Assembly (NCBI GenBank): GCA_012932865.1
Contig: SAXG01000101.1
Coordinates: forward strand, 1-64,000
DNA: 64,000 nt
DNA from: Amylostereum areolatum
Taxonomy: Eukaryota > Basidiomycota > Agaricomycetes > Russulales > Stereaceae
Reading direction: 5' to 3'
This document shows positions 11,610 to 21,967 of the stretch, piece after piece. Each line of letters starts with the position of its first letter. Position 1 is the stretch's first letter. Below the pieces are notes generated by a model. The model did no database searches. It was given only the letters and a program-made list of their open reading frames with translations, and was not told the origin of the DNA. A program made the translations under genes and the position numbers.

Positions 11610-11668
11610 CTGGCACTGCTCCGCCCTCCGCCCTCTGCCCTATCTGACATCAACCAACAAAAATATAT

Positions 11669-14600
11669 TCATTCTCGCCTCTTTCCCTTCCCCTTTCGGG
11701 GGGTGTTCACAACACTGCTTAACCGCTTCTGTCCACCATCCTGTAAGTCGGTTGTCTCAGGTTGCACAGGTAAAGAAGAGGGTCCGGCATCACCGGCCGC
11801 AACATTTGGCTGGATCACTACCTTTGTCGACCTCTGCTTCCTCTTGTAAGTTGTGGGCTTCGTCCACACAGGAGGGGGATATAATGAATCTGCCCTGGAT
11901 GGTGGTTTTCGTTTGCGCTTCGGGCGCTCTTCAGGATCATCCAGATTGGCTGGTGGTGGAGTCTACGTTATAGGCGGCATCAGTCAAAGTGTATCAGTGA
12001 GGGAGATAGAGTCCATACAAAGTGAACATGGTGTTGTGGGGCATGATCGGAAGGAGATTCATCCTCATCGGAGTCGATCACCTCGGAAAAGACCAGTGGC
12101 GCAAAAATGTCCGAAGAGTCCGGGACATCCTCTTCGTCGTCGTCAGACATCACAACCCCATCAAAGGTGGGCAGGGGAAAGTCATCCACGTCCATGGCTG
12201 CCAGTGCATCCATATCGGTCCGTCTACGAGGCGTTTCCATTGACCTGGAGCCCGTCGGACGCGGCTTCGGACGTGGACCTGGACAGTGTGGTTGTTAGCT
12301 CGAACCCACATTAATAACATGGAGTCTTACGGGGTGGGCCACTCTGAGATGGGCTATCCGGATGCTCCTCGTCCGACCGAGGAATATGTATAGACCTAGG
12401 GGGAGGCTGGGCCTTGCGAGTCGGATTCCTTCGGATGGCGGATGTGGATGCATTGACTGGAATGCCTGCAGCTTCCAAATTCGCAATTTCAGTTTGTGCG
12501 GCCAGGGTCATCGCCTCCACTGCCTCCGACCACCACCAGCCTCCTTCCCTGCCATCGTCGGCGTACTCGGGCAGCTTGCCAATGCAAGAGGTCATGATTG
12601 TGCCTCTTGAGGACACCCCGCAGGGGGCCAGCGCAGACTCCCTCCACAGGTCCGACTGGGTCTTCATTGCCTCCCAGAACACTGTGTCGTGATCGTATAG
12701 CCCAAGGAGCAATAACGCTGCAGACGCGCGATCTCTTCCAGCCCATGATTTGTCTTCCCTTTGCCACAGAAATGTTGGGGGATCTTCATTAAAGTCTGCG
12801 ACGCAGTTCCGGAGCTCGATCATCGCTGGCTGAAACTCGTGCTGCTCGGACCCAATCCATCGCTTGGGCCAATCCCACAGCCCACATTTTGGTGTGTCTT
12901 TCGGGAGTCTGAGGTCTGTCTGTGCCACCTATGTATGAGGAGGAGAGGTTAGCTCACATTGTCTTGATATGGGTATTGAGATGGTGTACCGGAATACGAG
13001 ATACCAGATCTACTAGACGGATGTAAGGATCCTTGTCCGACAGTGTCCGGAGGTAAGTGAACTGTGCCTGCGGTTGTTGTGCAACCGTGTTGGGGGCAGT
13101 TCCGGGCCATGCTGGGTGGGGCCACTGTGTCATAGGAACGCCGTTGTCACGTTCATCTTCCGAATCCTCCCCCGCAGCAATCATCTCCCGTCTCGCACTT
13201 TGATACTGAGGGTCCGATGACCCGGATGCAAGACCCTGCGCCGGACTGCTTTCTGCTTCATCTGACGATTCCACTACGGCTTTGCTAACCCGTTTCCCTT
13301 TGGTGCGTCATTTTCTGGTCGTTTTCTTGGACCGTCTCGGGGTCGGAGCCTGACTCGGAGGTTCGACGGTTGCAGTATGGGGGGTAGATTTATTCCTCGA
13401 GCATGAGGCTGCATTCGAACATTTTGTCTTCTTCTTCTGACGAGGCAGGACTGGATGCTCGCCCTCTTCATCATCTTCGTCTGCTTCATTTGCTCGCTCC
13501 TCCGCCTCCTTCTCTGCATCTTCCGGTGACCAGGTGCGGTCAGCAGCCGGAACTGCCGGGTGGATCTCTCCAGAGCTGTGGACGTGATGAAAGTGGAAAC
13601 CACGTCCGGAGGCGGCAAGATTTTGTTCTACCGCTGCTTGAAATTCTCCACATTGTTCGTGCGTCCATTTTCCTGGATCCGACAGCCTAGTCCACTCTGC
13701 AGGAAGTTGAGACATGGCGAAAAATGTTTCATCCGCCTTTTTTAGGATCTCCCCCCAGAATACGTGTGCGTTGCCACGATCCGCGTCGATGCCTGTGGCG
13801 AAGTCAACACAACATCAATAGGCAAAAGTCGGAGGACATACGGAGTTCAGCAGTAAGATACGCACGGCACCATAGACGCTTCTCACCCACAGGTGGCTTA
13901 GTTGGGGTCCATGGAGTATCTGGGGGCTGAGGAAGGCCATCCTTGTGAGGGATCTTCGGCCATGGCTTCTTGACGTTCCCGGACTTTGTGACCTGAGCAG
14001 GTTTCTTTGGGTCCGGCTTAAAAACTGCACATAGTCAGCTTGCGATGGGATTGTTAGCGTCCGGACGACATACTTTTGCATGCACGTGCCCATTCCGGGA
14101 GGTTGTCATCCAGAGGCTCATATGCCCAGTTGGGAAACACCTCTGTGAACGGCCTATCGAGATAGTTGCATGCCGTGCCGTATTCGAAACTGCTGTGAAT
14201 TCAGCATTGGTCTGGTAAAGCAAGAATGTCACCATTACCATTCGACTTTGAAGGAGCCGGGTACCTTGCCTGGAATGGCCCCGAAAGTGAGGAGCGGGAC
14301 ACCACACAGTCTCCACACCTTCCTCTGGGTCTCGTACAGGATCTTGGAAAGCAGGGTGCGTGCATTGCTGTTCTGGTCGTCAACGACCAGCATCTGGATG
14401 GGATCCGGCTCGGATGTACATTCTCTTCAAATCCTCCGGAAGCCCTCGGGCGTTGAGTTCAGCTTGGTGCTTCTCCACATCCGCACGATCCTGCGCCGTC
14501 AGCCCCTTCAGGATTTCGGAAAGTGCCGGTTGATAGCACTGCAGTTCTGGGTTCTTGCTCCTCTCTCGGTCCTCCTCCGTCATCTCATTCACCAGCTCGT

Positions 14601-15090
14601 CACGGCGCTCAAGAATTTGTTTCTCGAACATGTTGCGGAACACATCGTGGAAGCTGAAGCCTTTATCATGGACAAGATAGTCTCGAGGTCGGCGGACACG
14701 GCCTTGTTCGAAGATATGCCAGCGGAATGCCTAGGGATACGGTATCGAGAGAAGGCTCCGGACGCAAGTATCCGAGCCACGTACCTGAGTTCGCTTGTGG
14801 AAAGCAGCATCTTTCTTCTTTGTTGGGGGATGATCGGGATCATAGAGCTTTGCATTGTGAACCTCCGCAAAGAACTGAACTCGCATTTGTTTCACCCATT
14901 CATTTTTGTCTGTGTACGTGAGCTTCTTGAACTCTTCCAGGTGATTGGTTATCCAGTCCTGCTCGGCGGGGAGCAAGGGCGGAAGTTCTTTTGCTTGATC
15001 GTCCGGGAGTTCGTGATCCAGGAGGGCGCCATGGGGGTCCGGAATGTCCCATGATTGAAATGGTACGTCGGATTGCTCGTCATCAGACAT
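11669..15090 (-). pseudogene. Large nuclear-looking accessory gene (copy 1), one in-frame TGA
   Basis: Minus-strand multi-exon gene starting at ATG 15088-15090 (MSDDEQSDVPFQSWD). Recognisable blocks in order are: a helical region (YTDKNEWVKQMRVQFF); a block with RGLPEDLKRMYIRAGS; LCGVPLLTFGAIPGKVPGS; VFPNWAYEPLDDNLPEWA; and the DPGKWTHEQCGEF...GRGFHFHHVHS block (13.3-13.7 kb). After these come an acidic/basic linker, WPHPAWPG, a Trp-rich helical block (GLWDWPKRWIG...WWWSEAVEAM), an acidic stretch, and a lysine/arginine tail ending at 11669. A single TGA at 13305-13307 splits the DPGKW exon from its continuation in the same frame, consistent with CGA to TGA. The second partial copy at 20.8-21.5 kb confirms this exon is a real gene family. 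Probably an accessory gene of a KDZ-type element; function unknown. Confidence 0.55.
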
Positions 15091-15308
15091 TTGGCGGTGA
15101 TGGTACGATGGAAAGAGTGCCAGCTCATCGGTGGACGGGCATCATACCACGTGGAACGGAATAAAATTCTAGGCTATCTGGGCGGCCTGGATGGCCGGTG
15201 ACCATCACACCTCACAAGTCTGCACAGGTCCGGACGGACACCAAGCAGCACACCCAACTTGTTAAGACCAACACAGATTAATACAACCGAGCGCCCAATG
15301 CGACCTAT

Positions 15309-16946
15309 CTACTCGTCGTATTCATCCTCCTCGTCAAAGACCTGTCCTTCCTGCGAGTCCGGCACAAAATTATCATCCTCCTCCTCCTCCTCCTCCTCGT
15401 CCTCATCATCGCCCAGTTCCTCCTCCGCAGCATCGTCATTGTCAGCACGTGTCTCCCAGCTCACCTTGTCCTCCTGGGCAACGATGGGTGGGAGTCCGGA
15501 GGTGTCCGAGGTCGAGTCACTGTCTTAGGGGCCGCGGCTTTCGGATTCATCGTCGTTGGGTCCGGCCAAAGTTAGCACAGCCTCCATCCAGCGGATCAGC
15601 TGCCCCTCGATAGTATCCTGGCACTCCTTTGCAGCCTGAATGACCTTCCCAGCTGTGACAATATCGTCCTTGAGCTGCGAGACGACGGTCTGGAGGGCCT
15701 GATGAAGTACAAGCTCGTATGCAAGCTGCTCCTTAGCATCCTCGATGTAGTGATGGAATGTGGTGCGAAGGGCCTCGTCATTGACACAGATAGCCTCCGT
15801 GAGTTCGGGTCCGGTCTTCGTCGTCAGGATCTTGAGGAAGTGGTCGATGCCAGCATTGAGCTCCGCTAAATTGAGAGTGTTAGAGTGGGTCTGGGGGGGC
15901 GAACCACGAAAAGTCGAACATACGATCTTCATCCGGGTCCGGGTCCGAGGGATACTCTGCCTGATATCCTGCCTCATCAGGATAGTCGTCATCACTGAGG
16001 GCCTTGTCCTGCTTCACGAGGAGCTGTGCGGCGACCTTGGCGGCCTGCCGTTCTGGCCGGGCACGCGCAGGCCTGGCATCAGATTGAGGGGGTGGAGGGG
16101 GGGTCGGAGGGGGTGTGGTTGCAACCGAGGGGGGGATGACCGGGGCCGGCGGACGGATGCGACGCTGAAGACCAGCCTCATCACGCTTACAAAGATGGAC
16201 CCATGAGGATTTGGTCATCCTCGTTGTGGCCTTGGTCTTGTGGGAGCACTCCATCTCCGCCCGGACGCAGAGGACACAGGACCGGACGTTGCCCATGTTC
16301 CAGCATCCGAGGTTGTGGGCCATGCATCTGTGGCACTTTCTCTGAACCATGGTTAGCTAGACAGCCTCGATGTATACTAGCGGTGATGCGTACCTCATTT
16401 GTCCACCACGTCGGATTATCCGAGTCGTGAGAGACCTCGGATGCGGGTTCATCCTGAATGATGTTTTGGACCCAAAATCCTGCGGAGGCTCGGATGAAGC
16501 CTCGGATGGTAGGTGAGGGATGTGGGACTCACTTTTATGGCCGGTTTTTTCCGCCTCCGAACGCCAGTCCCGTCCCGTCAACTCATCAGCACCATCACTG
16601 TTGCGACTGCGACTGTCACACCTGTCGACTATGACTTGGCACCAAAGTAACGACGAGATGCTCTGCGGATACTCGGTGACTCCGAGCTGCCGGGCCTCGA
16701 CAACGTACGTGTCGATGAGACGTTGCTGTGATCGCGATGTGTTATTTTTAAATGCAAAGGAGAAAGGGAATTACGCACCAATGTCCGTTTGAACAGGTTC
16801 CACCACTTCACATTCGCCCGTCCGGGTGTGGTCTGCAAGGTGTCAATAGCACATAGGAGCCGGGCTTCCAGTTTGCGGAAGTCATGCGAGAACATGTAGT
16901 TATCGACGTCAATAGGACCTGAGTGCGCGGCGGAAGTTGAAGACAT
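15309..16946 (-). pseudogene. Cysteine-cluster protein, head-to-head partner (minus), one in-frame TAA
   Basis: Starts at ATG 16944-16946. Exon 1 encodes a helical block with a WW motif (GRANVKWWNLFKRTL), exon 2 continues (QRLIDTYVVEARQLGV), then comes a polar linker. A cysteine cluster follows (CHRCMAHNLGCWN...CVLCVRAEMECSH, about 16.26-16.34 kb), with spacing CX2CX6CW-CX2CX6C. The rest is a Pro-rich stretch, an acidic stretch, a long helical C-terminal region and a Glu/Asp tail ending at 15309. A TAA at 15525-15527 separates the helix from the acidic tail in the same frame (CAA to TAA would explain it). The paralogue on the other strand at 17185 has the same domain order. Probably zinc-binding and nuclear, by inference only. 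Confidence 0.5.
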
Positions 16947-17184
16947 GTCAGATGAGGGGTATTGCGAGTGGGATGGAAGATGAAGAGAGAAAGAGAGTGA
17001 GACACGACTTGTGCGATTACACGTCGTTTTTGCGTGGTCACGTGACCCTTCGGCATTTTCCATTGTGCAATGTCGCGTCACAGTGTCACCTCGCCGGCCT
17101 CCGCGTCTCTCTTCCTTCCTACCACCACCACCTCCCCCGATCCCATCGCTCAAAGTCGCCTGTTCGCCCCGCACAAGCTGCAAA
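16947..17184. promoter_or_regulatory. Shared intergenic region of the divergent cysteine-cluster genes
   Basis: The 238 bp between the two start codons (16946 minus and 17185 plus) must hold both promoters. It has CT-rich tracts on either side and a CACGTGACC E-box-like motif at about 17038. No TATA box is obvious. Coexpression of the pair is an inference from the arrangement. Confidence 0.4.
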
Positions 17185-19056
17185 ATGAGCACGGTCAAGC
17201 ATGAAATTTACCTGGACGCGCATCGACACAAAATCTGCCTCCGTCACGTGTGGCTGTACCTCAAGGCGAAGATCCTGTCTGGTTGTCTTCCAAGGGGTGT
17301 CTGGTGGGACCGTTTTGCGGCCGAATTTGTGCGTCGCAGTCCCTGTGTATCCGCTATACTGCTAACTATCGTGTGGCTGCAGGGACGGGCACGGCAGGCC
17401 TACTGCGCGGAGGCCGAGATCGGTCAGGATCCGCCTCTAGGATACATGTCGTTCTGGGCGCGGATCCTGTTGCTCTAAGATGACGAACTCTGTATGCGGA
17501 AGAACACGGCGGTGTGGATGCAAGAGGTCGAAGGTACAGACGGGGTTCCTCCGCTTGGGAGCCGATGGTGGGAGGCCGAAGGTGCGTGGTTATGCATGAA
17601 CCCCACCACTAACTGCTAACTTCCCTTCTGATTTCTTTAGATTTATTCATACCCGATGCAAACCCTATTCCTCGGTCCTTCACACCCCCCCACCCCAACT
17701 ACAAGAAGGGCATGCCGGATGCAAGGTGCGACACCGAGCTGGATGCAGACCTCGACGCTCTGGCGGATGTCCTCCCCGGAGTGTCCGGTGGCTCCGCGGA
17801 CAAAGACCTGGATGAAGACTTGGACGAAGAAACCCTTCCCGCCTTCGACCTCCCTTCGTTTGGCTCCCAAGAGCCGGTGTTGCAGGAGGAGCCGGTGGTG
17901 CAGGACGCAGTGCCAGACGATGCAATGGATGTTGACGACACGGCTTTCGCGCCCGTGGAGTTTAGCATGGTGGTCGACGACGACGATGTGGATCTCGATG
18001 AGGAGGAGGGGGAGATTGATCAGCTTCATGAGGTCGGCAATGATGGCAATGGGGGGGAGGGTCGCGATCGCGGTGAGGGCGAGGGCGAGGGAGGAGCAGT
18101 TGGTGAGGGTCCAGAGGTTCCGGAGGGTCCGGAGGGTCCGGCGGCCGCAGAGGCTGACGAGGTTTCCATCTTGTACTCCTCAGATGGCGAGTACTGGCCG
18201 AACATGGTGCGTGGCCCTTCCCTTTCGTACGGAATAATGACTTATCGTGATTTCATAGGTTGATTGCACTCAGTGCGGAAAGGCACACGCGGCGTGCTGG
18301 GCCAAGCCCAAGGGGGACACGTGCCTGCACTGCTACGACAAAAAGTCGACGTGCAGCCACCACTCGAAGGGGACGGCAACCACAAGAGCCGCGTACCTGA
18401 CCTTGCTGAAGCAGGGCCGAGCCAGACGTCTGGAGAAGTACATTCCGGACGGGAAGGTTGTGAAGGATGCCGGGAAGGGAGGTCCGAGGGGAGGTCCGAG
18501 TGGTGCTGCGGCCTCGAAGGCAAGCTCGTCCACCGGCGAAGGTTCATCTAGCGGGGGGACCGTCAAGGAGCCGAAAGGGAAGGAGAAGGCCAACCTCGGC
18601 ATTGGGAGCGACGGTAGGTCTTCCATTTCCTACCGGGAGGTTGCGGATACTGACTGTGAAACTGGAGATCCAGGGAAGAAACGTGTCGGACCTGCAGCCC
18701 TCTGGAAGAGGAGTTTGTTGCATGGTGTTGTGGTCGAGTCCCTGGACGAGTTCTGCATCTCCATCAAGGGGCATATCGAGTTCACCCAGATCGAATTCGA
18801 GGGTGTGGTCCAGGATGCGAACACCGTCGTCATGGCCCACATCTCGGATATCCACAAGCAAAACCTGGAGCTTCTCAATGTTGTCAAGGCCCTGGAGGTG
18901 CAGTGCGGGGAGCTCAAGAAGGATGCGGAGAAGGTACTTGAGGTGAGCACGCGGCTTGAAGCGCTGCTTCGCGCATCCGAGGGCAAGCATCCGAGTGGCA
19001 ATGACGAGTCTGCGCTGGGCCTAGCAAGTAGACTCCTATTCTACCTTCTTGTGTAG
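17185..19056 (+). pseudogene. Cysteine-cluster protein, head-to-head partner (plus), one in-frame TAA
   Basis: Starts at ATG 17185. The N-terminal block has a WW motif (LPRGVWWDRFAAEF) as in its divergent partner, with exons joined by short introns. A very acidic middle (DADLDALADVLP; DDDDVDLDEEEGEID) precedes a splice into the cysteine cluster CTQCGKAHAACWA...CLHCYDKKSTCSHH (about 18.26-18.36 kb), spacing CX2CX6CW-CX2CX6C. Then a Lys/Gly/Ser linker and a C-terminal coiled coil (about 18.74-18.98 kb). A single TAA at 17476-17478 interrupts an otherwise continuous N-terminal exon (CAA to TAA would explain it). The cluster is related to the partner at 15.3-16.9 kb. Function unknown. Confidence 0.55.
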
Positions 19057-20813
19057 GTCTTCCATTGTTCTAGGTGTGGTTGCTTCTGACCTTTTAACAC
19101 AGTGTAATATATCTCTTGGATTATGGTTTTTTTGGTGTCTCGGATGCTTCGGATGCTTCGGATGTTTCGGATGTCTCGGACGCGTCGGATGGTTCGGAGG
19201 TTGAGGATGACTTTGTGTGTCTGTGGCAGGGTTGTCATGCGTATGTAATGGTAATGTAGATATATGACTTGATTCCCCGAAGTAATTGTATCAATGGTTC
19301 TGCTTGTGTCGTTCTGTGTGTGGAAGGGTGGGGAAGAACTGGGGACTTAGAGTATTTCGCTTAGCAGAGTGCATGTGACATTACTGGTCGTTCCGGTCGG
19401 AATTCACACGGTCCCAATGCATTACCATTTTTGGCTTCGACCTCGTCTTGCCACCTGACACCACACCCCCAGTTCTTGGGTTTTTTATGTCCTCATTAGC
19501 CCCATGAGCCCCCTTAAATCATTATTGTTAATGCTCGTGGCTCCGTAATGTCAGCCCTCCATCCCCCAGGAAAGCGGCCACGTCACAACGGACTCGTCAC
19601 CGACAGGGCACCACCTGGCCACCCCCTCCTCTCCAAATCCAGGTAGATGAACAGGTTATACCATCCACAGGAGACGAGGACAGCAGTTCTGGAGGCTATC
19701 AAAGGTGCGCCTGCTACACCCTTCCTAGCTGTCTCCCACTGATATCATATTTACTATAGCACCGATGATCCGAGGGTGGTGGCATCCGAGGGTGGCATCC
19801 GGACCTGGGGAACACAGTGTACAAGTTGTAAAAATGTACGTTCGCATTCCCCCCCCCCCCTCTGCCTCCGTCTTATCCCATTCTTTCAACCCCGAGCCCC
19901 ATGAACTACCACTTCGCTACCATTTCCGTGTCTGGAACCGACACACTCCGTCACATCCCAACGCCCGCCCCCCCCCACTAATGACCGAGTCCGCGACTGA
20001 CGCCACTCCATTCACACACCAAGTCCGGGGCCCGAGCGCCAGATGTCAGTTTGCGACCGACACCACTCCGTCACTTGCCAAATCAGTAACAGGTCCATGC
20101 ACATCTGGGTGTGGGTCCGAGTCCATGACTGACGCCACTCCGTCACATACCAGCAGGGCCCAAAGATCCCACCATCCGACGCGGAGGAACACGTTCCTCT
20201 CCTGCCATCCAATACCCTACACTGTCTGCCTCTCACGATCCCATCTCCGAATTTATCTGATATCTTCATTTCTTTCAGACCCATGGCACCATCCGGGAGT
20301 TATATCTGGATTTGCGTGCCTGGGTGACTGGGTGTAGTAGTTAGGATACTAGTATATATAGCAATATATTCTGTGCTTCCCCCAAACATTGACCCCATGG
20401 ATGAACCCACTCCCTCCCGGATGTTCCCCGGATGATAGGTGGTGGACCCCTCCCGGATGTTCTCCGGATGGTGGCTGGCGGACCCCCTCCCGGATGTGCC
20501 CCGGATGATGGGTGCAGGACCCCCCTTGGACCCTGCCCCCTCGGATGTAGCCCGGATGAGGACCCCTCCCCACCCTCTTTATCTCCTCCCCCGGACGTTG
20601 AATAGGTAGTCTCCCGGACCCCCTATGGGATCCGCGGGTACCCCTACCCCACCCCCTCCCCTATGATCTCACTATGCCCCGGAGGATAGGTCCCCTTGGG
20701 CCCCCGGACCCCCCCTTGGGCCCACCGTGGGGTTTGTGTTGAGAGTGGGTTAAAAGACGCGTAGATTATGTGTTAACTGCTTATTACTTGACTGTCTGGG
20801 GTCCATCAGCACA
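19057..20813. other. Non-coding, repeat-rich spacer
   Basis: No convincing gene. 19130-19205 is a run of TTCGGATG/TCTCGGATG-type units. 19990-20160 has repeated phrases of the form GACNCCACTCCGTCAC. 20412-20560 is a minisatellite. Open frames here are explained by this low-complexity, stop-poor sequence. Confidence 0.5.
20412..20560. repeat. Minisatellite, about 36-bp unit, 3-4 copies
   Basis: Units begin CCCTCCCGGATGT and contain a second CCGGATG about 9 bp later, followed by a GGTGG-rich spacer and GGACCCC. Three good copies are followed by one degenerate copy. Confidence 0.7.
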
Positions 20814-21528
20814 GGGGTTGATACGGATGGTCCGAAAGCGCGTGTGCCATGGACTGCATTCCGAGATGAACCATCGGACACCTTTTTCTCCAACTCCATT
20901 CTTCCTCCTGGTTGGTCTGGCCTCTATGATCCTGGCAAGTGGAGCCACGAGGAGTGTAATGAATTCCGTGAGGCAATCGAGAACAATATCGCGACCACTG
21001 GACAGGGATTCGAGTTCCATCATGTCCTTCGGAACGATGACATCCTCTGTGCAGTCCACCCCTCCGAACGTACTTGGAAGCCAGAAGAGGAAGAAGATAT
21101 CGAGACAGCAAATGCTGACGCCGATGACAGAGAATCACTTCCTCCGCCACCTCCTGCACCTCGTCGTAAAAAACGTTCCGACGCTCGTTCAAAGTCTCAC
21201 CCTTCACACAGTACACCCAATGTTTCCGAGGCGCCCACCCAGATGCCAGGTGATGAATTACCACCAAAGAAGACACCTCGCCGGTCGAAAAAATCAACGG
21301 GCAAGCGGAAATCAAGAACCAAGTCAACAAAGAAGTCCAAGGGGAAGCAGCGTTCAGCAGGTAACAGCTCCGAAGAGGCCCTGTCAAGTCCCGATCGGGG
21401 ATTCGCCGACGACTCCGATGATCCCCTCTATCATGCAGAGAAGCGAGTCATGGACGTGGTGATGGAAGATTCAGGTGATGAGGATGACCCATTCCGTCCA
21501 GATCCGATATGGCCTCATCCTGCATGGC
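20814..21528 (+). pseudogene. Truncated second copy of the DPGKW accessory gene, cut by a gypsy LTR
   Basis: The exon begins after an AG acceptor at about 20813 and translates to GVDTDGPKARVPWTAF...PPGWSGLYDPGKWSHEEC...GQGFEFHHV, matching the exon of the minus-strand gene at 13.3-13.8 kb position by position. It also matches through the Lys-rich linker and the WPHPAWL block. The frame is intact here where copy 1 has a TGA. The gene ends abruptly at 21528, where the 3' LTR of gypsy element 1 begins. No upstream exons are recognisable before 20.8 kb and no continuation is seen beyond the element. Confidence 0.7.
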
Positions 21529-21949
21529 TGTCAGAAACGCAGTTTATGAGACCGACGAACCGCCTAAGTCGCGACGATGGGAGGAGCGAGAAGAAAATAG
21601 ATTCGAGAGTGCCGGGGTCTAGGGTAGTGCAACGTGCACTACAGTACCGTACGACGAGATGGACAGTCTGAGGAAAAGGAAAAAGGGATACTGTCCTTAT
21701 ATACAAGTGGGACCGATGGTGCGATGTGATGCGATAGTGGTGCGAGCGGGGGGAACAATAAGAAAGGAGTCATGGGGAGGAGGACGGAAGTCTGGAGCAA
21801 TGATGTCATAGATAAGGGTGCGGAACACCGTTCGGAAGTCCGGAGCAATGATGTCGTTGGAGCATGTGATGCGAAGGAAAGTCATGTGCCGTGACGCGTC
21901 GCGTGTACAAGGTCTGCAAACGAAGAAAGAAATGGAGCGATCCGTGACA
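21529..21949 (-). repeat. 3' LTR of gypsy element 1
   Basis: On the plus strand it begins TGTCAGAAACGCAG and ends GATCCGTGACA. It is adjacent to the purine tract (minus strand AAAGGGGGGGG) at about 21951-21967, which primes plus-strand synthesis. It interrupts the accessory gene at 20.8-21.5 kb. Confidence 0.9.
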
Positions 21950-21967
21950 TTACCCCCCCCTTTAAGA

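Noticed and set aside
19765..20337. 190-codon plus-strand ORF
   Set aside because: Made of repeated GACNCCACTCCGTCAC phrases, no splice or domain support, Pro/His/Thr-biased composition only.
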